Shown here: piece by piece, positions 15,007-22,299 of the stretch | Layout: every line of letters begins with the position of its first letter | How positions within the stretch are numbered: position 1 is the stretch's first letter | NCBI GenBank assembly: GCA_007132315.1 | Contig: SLOW01000298.1 | Span: forward strand, 1 to 34,417 | Direction of reading: 5' to 3' | Length of the DNA stretch: 34,417 nt | From: Opitutales bacterium | GTDB lineage: Bacteria; Verrucomicrobiota; Verrucomicrobiia; Opitutales; T3Sed10-336 | The notes under the pieces: model-generated | What the model was told of the DNA's origin: nothing | The model's database searches: none | Seen by the model: only the letters and a program-made list of their open reading frames with translations | Program-made: the position numbers and the translations under genes

Positions 15007-18000
15007 CAGGTTGGCGCGTGAATTGTCCGGCGTTCGCGGCGCCAGGTGGCGAATTGCGACAGCAGTTTGTAGGCGAGGGCGACAAACGGCAGCGCCACGG
15101 TACTGGCAATGATCATGCCCCCGACCACGACGGTGCCGATCGCCTGCCGGCTGGCGGCTCCGGCACCGGTGGCGAAAACCAGGGGCAGGGTGCCGATGAT
15201 AAAGGTGAGGGCGGTCATGATGATCGGGCGAAACCGTTGCCGCGCGGCGGCGACCGCCGCGTCGTGGGAGCTCATACCGGCTTTCCGGTTTTGCGCGGCG
15301 AACTCGACGATGAGAATGGCGTTCTTCGCCGCCAGACCGATCAGGACCAACAGGCCGACCTGGAAATAGATGTCGTTGGGAAAGCCCCGCAGGAACGTGG
15401 TCATCGCCGCGCCCAGAACCGCGAACGGCACCGCTGACGCCACCGCCAGCGGCAGGGTCCAACGTTCGTATTGTGCCGCCAGGATGAGGAACACCATCAA
15501 CAGCCCCAACCCGAAAGCCGCGCCGCCGGCGCCGGCGGCGACATCGAGCTGATACGCTTCCCCGATCCAGCCCAAGAGAGTGTCGGTGTCGGTACGCAAT
15601 TCGGCCGCCACCGCTTCCATAGCGTCCTTGGCCTGGCCGGTCGTGAAGCCGGGTGCCGGGTCGGCCGTCATTCGGGCCGCCGGATACAGGTTGAACCGGT
15701 TCAGCACATCCGCTCCTCGACTGCGTTCAAGCGTGACCAGCGAATTCAGAGGAATCATCTCGCCCGAGCCGGAGCGCACGAATGCCTTGTGCAGATCTTC
15801 CGGTTGCATCCGGAATTCCGCCTCGGATTGCAGGTTGACCTGCCAGAGCCGGCCGGCGTAGGTGAAGTCATTCACGTACAGGGAACCGAACGTGCTGTTC
15901 ATGGTTTCGAACACCTGGTTGATCGCCACGCCCATCGCTTTCGCTTTTTCCCGGTCCACTTCGGCGTGATAGCGGGGGATGCCGGTATCGAGGGTGGTGC
16001 GCACGTTGACCAGTTCCGGACGCTCCGAAGCGGCGGCGACAAACCGTTGGGCGATGCCTTGCATCTCGTCCGGAGACGTCTCCCCGCGTACCTGGAGGAA
16101 ACCTTCGACCCCGCCGGTGAGGGACAGGCCCTGAATCGGCGGCGGGACGAATGCCATGACGTTGGCCTCCTGAACACCGAGCCCGGCAGCCATCACCCGG
16201 TTGGCGACGGATGCCGCATCCTGTCCGGGACCCGTGCGCTCGCTCCAGGAGGTCAGGTTGATAAATCCGGCCCCCGCGTTCGTACGCAGGGATTCGGCGA
16301 ACAGATCGAATCCGGCGAAGCTGGCGAAGTCGGAGACTTCTTCAAGGGCTACGATCTGACGCGAAAGTGCATCGCGGACCGCCTCGGTGCGTTCGAGCGA
16401 GGAGACGGGCGGCAGATGATAAACCGCCAACGCCACGCCCTGGTCCTCCTGGGGAACCAATCCCGAGGGCATGCGGCTAAGGATGAATAGCGTGGATACG
16501 CCTACCAGTGCGGAAAACAGAACGCCGGGCACCCAGTGCTTCAAAACCGTTCTCACCCCGAAAACGAACGAGTCGTTGATCCGCCCGAACGCCTTGTTGA
16601 ACCAACGGAAGGGCGGCCAGACGTCTTTGGGTGTTCGATCGAGAAGCAGGGCGCACATGGCCGGCGTGAGCGTGAGCGCAACCACGCCGGAAACCACCAC
16701 GGACACCGCGATCGTGACCGCGAACTGGCGGTAAAGCTCGCCCGTCAACCCCCCGAGGAACGTGACCGGGGCAAACACCGCCACCAGCACCAGGGTCGAT
16801 GAGACGACCGCTCCTGTCACCTGGCCCATCGTTTCGATGGCGGCCTCCCGGGCGCGCAACCCCCGTTCGTGCATGAGGCGGGCGACGTTCTCCATCACGA
16901 TAATGGCGTTGTCCACCACGATCCCGATCGCCAGGACGAGACCGAACAGGGTCAGCAGGTTGATGGAAAATCCGAATATCTGCATTCCGGCGAAGGTGCC
17001 GATCAGGGAGACGGGAATCGCCGCCACCGGAATCAAGGTCGCCCGGAAATGCTGGAGAAAGACGAACGTCACCAGGACCACCAGCCCGGTGGCCAGCAGC
17101 AGGGTGATAATCACTTCGCGAATCGAGACTTCCACGAATTCCGTCGTGTCGAAAGGGATGTGATACGACAGACCCTCGGGGAAGCGCTCGGACATCCGGT
17201 CGAGGGCCTCGCGCACCGCCCGGGCGGTGTCGAGCGCGTTGGCGCCGGGTTCCAGAAAGATGCCCAGGGGAACCGTCGGTTCCGCGTTGTGTGTAGCGGA
17301 AAAAGCGTAGTTCTGGGAGCCCAGTTCAACCCGGGCCACATCTCCGAGCCGGAGCGCACTGCCGTCGTCGAGGGAACGGAGAATGACCCGCTCGAACTCT
17401 TCGGCTGAATCCAGTTGCCCGCGCGTCGTGACGGAATAGGTGAATGGTTGTCCGGGGATCGCGGGCTCAGCGCCGATCCGCCCGGCGGCGAACTGGGCGT
17501 TTTGTTCGCGGAGGGAGGCGGCCACATCGGAAGGCGTGAGCTGAAACTGGGCGAGCTTGTCCGGACTGAACCAGATGCGCATCGAATAGTCCTGGGCTCC
17601 GAACAGCGAAGCGTCGCCGACTCCGGGAATGCGGACCAACTCGTCGATGATGTTCAACAGGGCGTAATTGCTGATTTCCAGCGTGCTCTGCCGGGTGGAA
17701 CTCAGCACCGGAACCATCAGAATGTTGGTGGAACGCGCCTCGACCCGTACCCCGAGTTCACGCACCACCTGAGGCAACCGCGGCAGGGCCGCCTGCACGC
17801 GGTTGTTGACGTTGATCGCCGCCTGGTCGGGATCCGTTCCCATCGCGAACGAAACCGAGATTTGCAGCATCCCGGCGTCGGTGCTTGTGGATTGCAGGTA
17901 GATCATGTCGTCCACGCCGTTGATCTCCTGTTCCAGCGGAGCGGCCACCGATTCCGCCAGCACGTCCGCGCTGGCCCCGGGGTAGGTGGCGTTGACGACC

Positions 18001-18128
18001 ACCTGGGGAGGCACTACGTCCGGGTACTGCTCCACCGGAAGGAGAGTCAGCGAAGCGACGCCCGCGATCAGAATCACAAGTGAAACGACCGTTGAAAAGA
18101 TCGGCCGGTCGATGAAAAAACGAAACAT
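15006..18128 (-). CDS. RND multidrug efflux permease (HAE1, AcrB/MexB-like)
   Basis: A full-length 1040-residue inner-membrane transporter. It opens MFRFFIDRPIFSTVVSLVI and carries the usual two halves of six membrane segments with large periplasmic loops (LPVEQYPDVVPPQV, TYPGASADVLAESVAAPLEQ). Proton-relay regions: TM4 GIVVDNAIIVMENV gives Asp406-Asn407, where AcrB has Asp407-Asp408; TM10 GLAAKNAILIVEFA keeps the lysine, and RFRPIIMTALTFIIGTLPL keeps the arginine. It exports hydrophobic compounds together with the MFP encoded directly upstream (1-nt overlap) and an outer-membrane factor. The cognate factor is truncated here, so it must borrow one from elsewhere or be inactive. The tetR gene heads the operon. 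Confidence 0.95.
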   Translation of the reverse strand: MFRFFIDRPIFSTVVSLVILIAGVASLTLLPVEQYPDVVPPQVVVNATYPGASADVLAESVAAPLEQEINGVDDMIYLQSTSTDAGMLQISVSFAMGTDPDQAAINVNNRVQAALPRLPQVVRELGVRVEARSTNILMVPVLSSTRQSTLEISNYALLNIIDELVRIPGVGDASLFGAQDYSMRIWFSPDKLAQFQLTPSDVAASLREQNAQFAAGRIGAEPAIPGQPFTYSVTTRGQLDSAEEFERVILRSLDDGSALRLGDVARVELGSQNYAFSATHNAEPTVPLGIFLEPGANALDTARAVREALDRMSERFPEGLSYHIPFDTTEFVEVSIREVIITLLLATGLVVLVTFVFLQHFRATLIPVAAIPVSLIGTFAGMQIFGFSINLLTLFGLVLAIGIVVDNAIIVMENVARLMHERGLRAREAAIETMGQVTGAVVSSTLVLVAVFAPVTFLGGLTGELYRQFAVTIAVSVVVSGVVALTLTPAMCALLLDRTPKDVWPPFRWFNKAFGRINDSFVFGVRTVLKHWVPGVLFSALVGVSTLFILSRMPSGLVPQEDQGVALAVYHLPPVSSLERTEAVRDALSRQIVALEEVSDFASFAGFDLFAESLRTNAGAGFINLTSWSERTGPGQDAASVANRVMAAGLGVQEANVMAFVPPPIQGLSLTGGVEGFLQVRGETSPDEMQGIAQRFVAAASERPELVNVRTTLDTGIPRYHAEVDREKAKAMGVAINQVFETMNSTFGSLYVNDFTYAGRLWQVNLQSEAEFRMQPEDLHKAFVRSGSGEMIPLNSLVTLERSRGADVLNRFNLYPAARMTADPAPGFTTGQAKDAMEAVAAELRTDTDTLLGWIGEAYQLDVAAGAGGAAFGLGLLMVFLILAAQYERWTLPLAVASAVPFAVLGAAMTTFLRGFPNDIYFQVGLLVLIGLAAKNAILIVEFAAQNRKAGMSSHDAAVAAARQRFRPIIMTALTFIIGTLPLVFATGAGAASRQAIGTVVVGGMIIASTVALPFVALAYKLLSQFATWRRERRTIHAPT

Positions 18129-19375
18129 CAGTTTTCCTCCCCGTTGCGCGTTTGCGCCGAGACGGCCATGCCCTCCCGAAGGGCCACGTGGCCGTTGACC
18201 ACGAGGCGCTCTCCCTCCTCCAGGCCGGAAAGGACGACTTGCCCGTCATCCACTACCGGCCCCAGTTCCACGTCGCGTGATTCCACCGTGCCGTCTTCGA
18301 GAAGGATGAAGACGCGGGGGCCTTCAGGGCCCTCGCCGATGGCGGTTGGCTCAATGTTGAACACGCCCGTCAATTCCTCCAGGGTGACCCGGACCCGGAC
18401 GAACTGACCGGGGATCAGATCGCCTTCCGGATTCTCGAAGACGGCGCGCACCGTTATCGTGCCGGTTCGCGCGTCGATGGTCGCGTCCGTGAAGTCTAGA
18501 ACGCCCGGTTCCGAGTACCACTCGCCGTCCGGCAGCCGGAGGCGAACATCGCGGCGATGAGCACCGGATTCGTCGTTCACGGTCTTGGCGCGGCGCGCTT
18601 CACGGTGGAGGGCCGCGTCCGATTCGGGCAGCGAAAATCGCACGTGCGCCGGATCCTGCTGAGTCAGGCGGGTCAACGGTTGTCCCGCTTCGATCAGGCT
18701 GCCTTCAGAAAGTGTTTCCAATCCGGTGGATCCGGCGAGGGGAGCCTGGACCCGGGTATAATCGAGATTCCGGACGGCGTCGGCTACCCGGGACCGGTTC
18801 AGTTCCTCCCGTGCCTCGGCGAGCTCGAGCGTGGATTCGGCGTTGTCGCGTTCTCGCTCACTCACCGCGTTGCGGTCGAAAAGGCCCGAAACCCGCCGCC
18901 ATTCCCGTTCCGCCTGCCGGCGGTTGGCCCGGGCATTGGCGAGATCGGCTTCGGATTGGCGCAGGGCGATCTCATACGGTTCGGTTTCGATCGCGAACAG
19001 GATGTCGCCGCGTTCAACGTATTGCCCCTCTTCATACATTCGCTTCTCAAGGATTCCGCCCACCCGGGCCCGCACTTCGACCTCGCGCACGGCACGAACC
19101 CGAGCGGCGTAGTCGCGATGAATCTCAATGTCGCCGGAGGTCACCTCCGCGACCGTGACCGGAGGCGGCGGCGTCTGGCCCACGCCGCCGGGCTGGTCAC
19201 CTCCGCCGCCGGTTACCAAAAACGAACTCAAGCAAGCGATTCCTGTTGCCGCCACGGCAAGCCGAAGATTTCGGTGGGTTGGCGTCCGTGGTGCAACCCG
19301 CCGCGAAGACAGGCTAAAAAATGAAGCCCGGCGGTGGAAGGCACCGCGACGAATTTCCGGGTGGTCGGTTTTCAT
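18128..19375 (-). CDS. RND efflux periplasmic adaptor (membrane fusion protein)
   Basis: A 415-residue AcrA/MexA-type adaptor bridging the permease and an outer-membrane factor. Seen in order: a membrane segment (LRLAVAATGIACLSSFL, about 40-57), barrel-sandwich halves (VEVRARVGGILEKRMYEEGQ, VERGDILFAIE), a coiled-coil hairpin (EADLANARANRRQAEREW... LELAEAREELNRSRVADA), DYTRVQAPLAGSTGLETLSE, and beta-barrel/proximal domains (DPAHVRFSLPE, ARTGTITVRAVFENPEGDLI). AcrA relatives are usually lipoproteins; here the expected lipobox cysteine is not seen and the helix is followed by GGGGDQPGG, so it may be held by the helix itself. The ATG at 19375 was chosen; it follows tetR by about 27 bp and overlaps the permease by one base. 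Confidence 0.93.
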   Translation of the reverse strand: MKTDHPEIRRGAFHRRASFFSLSSRRVAPRTPTHRNLRLAVAATGIACLSSFLVTGGGGDQPGGVGQTPPPPVTVAEVTSGDIEIHRDYAARVRAVREVEVRARVGGILEKRMYEEGQYVERGDILFAIETEPYEIALRQSEADLANARANRRQAEREWRRVSGLFDRNAVSERERDNAESTLELAEAREELNRSRVADAVRNLDYTRVQAPLAGSTGLETLSEGSLIEAGQPLTRLTQQDPAHVRFSLPESDAALHREARRAKTVNDESGAHRRDVRLRLPDGEWYSEPGVLDFTDATIDARTGTITVRAVFENPEGDLIPGQFVRVRVTLEELTGVFNIEPTAIGEGPEGPRVFILLEDGTVESRDVELGPVVDDGQVVLSGLEEGERLVVNGHVALREGMAVSAQTRNGEEN

Positions 19376-19402
19376 AGGTATAGGCAATAGTGAATGGCAC
19401 TT

Positions 19403-20041
19403 TCAGTCGGATGAGTGATCTTTACGGCCGGCAATACCGTGTAGGACGAAATCTATGACCTCCTGGGCCTGCTGCTCGAAAGGGACCCGGCGCTCGGAGA
19501 AGTGATTGGTGAAAATGACGCCGTAAAGAAGATCGCTGACGACGCGCATGAGCCGCTCCGGATCCATTTGCCGGAAGGCGCCCGACGCCATACCTTCTTC
19601 GGCAATCGCTCGGCGACGGCCGTGATGGCGTTCCTTATACACGAAGTACGTGGCTTTCTTGCGGTCCCGAAACTCGGCCCGTTCGATGATCAGAAGCTCC
19701 ACCATCTCCGGGTGGCGGTCGAAATAACCGAGGTAGGTGTGAACCGACTTTTCCAGTCGCCGAACGGGATCGGATTCATCCTCGAGCGCGGCGTCTATCA
19801 CTTCGCTCAAACCGTGAATTCCCTCGTCCACCGCAGCGAGAAACAGCGCCTCTTTGGTGGAAAAATACCGGTACACCGTTCCTTTCCCAACGCCGAGACG
19901 ATCCGCCAGCACCTGGAGATCGGCGCGCGGATAACCCGTTTCGGCGAACAACCGTGCCGCCTCGGCCAGGATCTCCCGTCGGCGACGTTCCGCAAGAGTC
20001 TCGTCTTTCGGCCGTCCGGCACTCTGCTCGTTTGTTTTCAC
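19403..20041 (-). CDS. TetR/AcrR-family regulator of the efflux operon
   Basis: About 212 residues with a GTG start at 20041 (GGTGG a few bases upstream). The N-terminal helix-turn-helix reads RRREILAEAARLFAETGY and LADRLGVGKGTVYRYFSTKE, the TetR signature, followed by an all-helical ligand-binding domain (ESDPVRRLEKSVHTYLGYFD, ERLMRVVSDLLYGVIFTNHF). An in-frame ATG at 20110 would add 23 residues but would put a perfect palindrome inside the gene, so the GTG is preferred. As first gene of tetR-MFP-RND it most likely represses its own operon and is released by an efflux substrate. The C-terminal ligand is unknown. Confidence 0.92.
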   Translation of the reverse strand: MKTNEQSAGRPKDETLAERRRREILAEAARLFAETGYPRADLQVLADRLGVGKGTVYRYFSTKEALFLAAVDEGIHGLSEVIDAALEDESDPVRRLEKSVHTYLGYFDRHPEMVELLIIERAEFRDRKKATYFVYKERHHGRRRAIAEEGMASGAFRQMDPERLMRVVSDLLYGVIFTNHFSERRVPFEQQAQEVIDFVLHGIAGRKDHSSD

Positions 20042-20059
20042 AAAGCCACCTATTCCCCG

Positions 20060-20075
20060 GACGGACGAGTCCGTC
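20060..20075. promoter_or_regulatory. Candidate TetR operator
   Basis: GACGGACGAGTCCGTC has perfect 7-bp arms around a 2-base centre and lies 18 bases upstream of the tetR GTG start. Size, symmetry and position fit an autoregulatory operator of a TetR-family repressor. Not matched to a published site. Confidence 0.5.
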
Positions 20076-20275
20076 AACTTAGATGCGTATTTTTCCTTTT
20101 CCCGGGCCATCACGACACCCGAAAACGCGCCTACCACCGCCATTTGCGGGAAATAAGGGCAGGCTGGGGGGAAATGGGGGCGATTCGAACAACAGGGAGC
20201 AAGATGATTCTCATTCCACTGTTTCCATTGCCAAGGACTGCGATCCAACACTATTATCTGAACCGCAAAGGCATT

Positions 20276-20548
20276 ATGACTGTTCTCGAATTTATCCTCC
20301 TGCTCTTGATCGCCGGAATCTGCGGGGCCATCGGACAAGCCATCGCCGGTTCTTCCCGCGGGGGGATCCTGGTCTCGATCGCCGTCGGTTTTATCGGAGC
20401 ACTGCTCGGTTCCTGGATGAGTGCGCAGCTCGGGCTGCCCGAGCTTTTGAATGTTACCATCGGCGGCAACTCCTTTCCCATCGTCTGGTCGATTATCGGC
20501 TCGGTGGTGTTCGTGCTGATCGTGGGATTGCTCACGAAAAGGCGTTGA
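20276..20548 (+). CDS. GlsB/YeaQ/YmgE-family small membrane protein
   Basis: A 90-residue hydrophobic protein with three membrane segments (about 4-22, 28-48, 65-86) separated by Gly-rich turns: GAIGQAIAGSSRGGILVSIAVGFIGALLGSWM. It ends LTKRR. Small proteins with this GxxGxxG pattern (YeaQ/YmgE, GlsB) are associated with envelope or general stress in several bacteria; the mechanism is unknown. The ATG at 20276 has AAAGG five bases before it. The gene is alone and oriented away from tetR. It precedes the ribosome-hibernation and Rnk-like genes on the same strand by 500 bp. Confidence 0.85.
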   Translation: MTVLEFILLLLIAGICGAIGQAIAGSSRGGILVSIAVGFIGALLGSWMSAQLGLPELLNVTIGGNSFPIVWSIIGSVVFVLIVGLLTKRR

Positions 20549-21051
20549 TCGGGCCTGCCCGTCTGTCCGGCTTGCTCGACAGACTCCCATCCACCGGGTG
20601 ATCGAACGGACTTGTAGCGACCAGTTCGACAGGACCATCGGCGAACGGAGCAATGAGCATCAAATGGGCTTGACTTCGTCAAGGAATCCAGGTATCCGTA
20701 CTGGCGTGAAGGGTTCACTTTTCAGTTTCTTTGAAAGATTGTGTCTAGGCGGTGCCCCGCCAGAGGTCTGCCTTGAATGGTGCCGGTAATCGGGCGTGTT
20801 TTTGGCATGTTTCAAACAAAGCGCGCACATCCAACTGAACATTGGAGCCGATTGCCGGATTAGTCGTACCCCGGCCGGGAATTTCGCGTCGGAATGACAC
20901 CATCCCGCTGGGGTTCCATCGAACACATAAGCATTTTTTTCCGAGATGCATATTAATTGGACCTTGCTCAATCGAGTTCCCGTACTTTGACGCCGGATTC
21001 CGGCCGGGTAATGGTGTGCAGGCGGAAACAACAACAGGAGGAGAACGGAAT
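20549..21051. other. Intergenic region upstream of the hibernation factor
   Basis: About 500 bases with no supportable gene on either strand. It is less GC-rich than its neighbours. It contains a small GGCGG/CCGCC hairpin near 20749-20762. No sigma-70 or sigma-54 promoter could be called with confidence, although a promoter for the gene at 21052 must lie here. Confidence 0.5.
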
Positions 21052-21468
21052 ATGATGAATGCGACACGAAACAACCTGATTATGACCGGCCACGGCCTGA
21101 AATTGACGGAGGCATTGAAAGCTTTCATTCAGGAGAAGACGAACCTGTTGTTTCGTCATGACGGCCGAATCATTCGTATTCGGGTGGAACTCGGGATGGA
21201 GCTCAGCCGGGAATCTAAGCTTTTATTCACAGCGCGTGGAATATTGGAGATTGATGGACCGGTCATGGTCGTTTGCGAAAAATCCGAAAACGCCTACACG
21301 GCGATAGAATTCATGGTGCGGAAACTGGACCGACGGCTCCGTCAGCGTCATCGCCGCCGGCGTTACAAGAGGGTTCATCCTAGGGCAATCGACCTCCCGG
21401 CGGATCTTCCAAAGACTGGTCGGAAGCGAGTGTTAAGCAGAACCGGCGAAGCGTTTACGTTTGCGTAG
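21052..21468 (+). CDS. hpf: Ribosome hibernation promoting factor (HPF/RaiA, short type)
   Basis: A 138-residue S30EA-family protein. NLIMTGHGLKLTEALKAFIQ, a beta segment with RIRVELGMEL, TARGILEIDGPVMVV, and ENAYTAIEFMVRKLDRRLRQ match the beta-alpha-beta-beta-beta-alpha fold of HPF/YfiA. A very basic tail follows (RQRHRRRRYKRVHPR). HPF binds the 30S decoding centre and silences ribosomes in stationary phase. It lacks the extra dimerisation domain of long HPF. AGGAGG lies 9 bases before the first of two ATGs (21052 and 21055). The next gene, an Rnk/GreA-like regulator, follows on the same strand after 148 bp, so both may belong to a starvation response. Confidence 0.9.
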   Translation: MMNATRNNLIMTGHGLKLTEALKAFIQEKTNLLFRHDGRIIRIRVELGMELSRESKLLFTARGILEIDGPVMVVCEKSENAYTAIEFMVRKLDRRLRQRHRRRRYKRVHPRAIDLPADLPKTGRKRVLSRTGEAFTFA

Positions 21469-21616
21469 GCTGCCGCCAAATTCTACGCGGTCAATTCGAG
21501 TACAAAGGATTTTTTCGAGGATTCGGCTTGAAGCGGCAAGGTTCCCATACGGTGGAGCTTGCCGGATATTGTTCTCCAAATCAGCAAGACAACTGTTAAA
21601 TGAAAGAGGACTTAAC

Positions 21617-22093
21617 ATGAAAATCTGCTACATTTCGTCGGGCGATCTCATTCGTCGCAAGCTCACTCACGGGACCAAGCGTGGAAAGACGATATTTATC
21701 ACTTCTGAAGACCACATTCGTCTCAAGACAACATTGGAAAGGCTTCTGTTTGAGGATGTGAAGTCCTACGTATCACTCGGACAGCTTCAGAGTGAGCTCG
21801 ACCGCGCCGTGATCTTGGAGTCCTGGGCGATTCCGCTGGGCGTGGTGACCATCAATTCTCGTGTGCACCTGCTGGATATGGACACCGGCGAAACCGAGGA
21901 ATGGGTTCTGACCATGCCGGAACACGCCGACCCGGATGGGCATAGGCTTTCGGTCCTTGCGCCGATCGGCACGGCCATTCTGGGATTCTCGGAAGGAGAC
22001 GAAATTGAATGGGAGACTCCGGGAGGAACCAGGAGGATCAAAATGTTTAAGGTTGAAGGAGGAGCGCAAAGCAGATTCGGTATTGCCGCCTGA
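21617..22093 (+). CDS. GreA/GreB C-terminal-domain protein (Rnk-like)
   Basis: A 158-residue protein. An N-terminal stretch (1-29) precedes FITSEDHIRLKTTLERLLFE, the usual start of Rnk-type regulators, then LQSELDRAVILESWAIPLGV VTINSRVHL, TGETEEWVLTMPEHADPDG, and LSVLAPIGTAILGFSEGDEI EWETPGG, the FKBP-like GreA/GreB C-terminal domain. There is no long coiled coil like that of GreA, so transcript cleavage is unlikely. Rnk relatives bind RNA polymerase near the secondary channel; the exact effect here is unknown. The ATG at 21617 has GAGGA seven bases before it. It follows the hibernation-factor gene. Confidence 0.85.
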   Translation: MKICYISSGDLIRRKLTHGTKRGKTIFITSEDHIRLKTTLERLLFEDVKSYVSLGQLQSELDRAVILESWAIPLGVVTINSRVHLLDMDTGETEEWVLTMPEHADPDGHRLSVLAPIGTAILGFSEGDEIEWETPGGTRRIKMFKVEGGAQSRFGIAA

Positions 22094-22112
22094 CCCTCCT
22101 TCGGGCCCAGCC

Positions 22113-22140
22113 AGTACGTCATTTCACATGAAATGGTACT
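22113..22140. repeat. Bulged inverted repeat after the Rnk-like gene
   Basis: AGTAC(GT)CATTTCA and TGAAATGGTACT form 12-bp complementary arms with a 2-base bulge and a CA centre. It lies between the convergent ends of the Rnk-like gene and the large secreted protein. The core CATTTCACATGAAATG is a perfect 16-base palindrome, suggesting either a protein site or a shared transcription-end structure. No T-run follows. Confidence 0.45.
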
Positions 22141-22299
22141 CAAAAAGTAAGGAGTTTCTCCGAAGCTCCGGCCAAGGAGGCCGATGCAACAAGTAAACCG
22201 GTGACCAGCACTGATTTTCCAATTGATTTTATCGTCACCGGACACGGATAAAGTAAAGGAACGACTCCGTCAAATCCTGCACGCGGTTGTGGACAGCGG

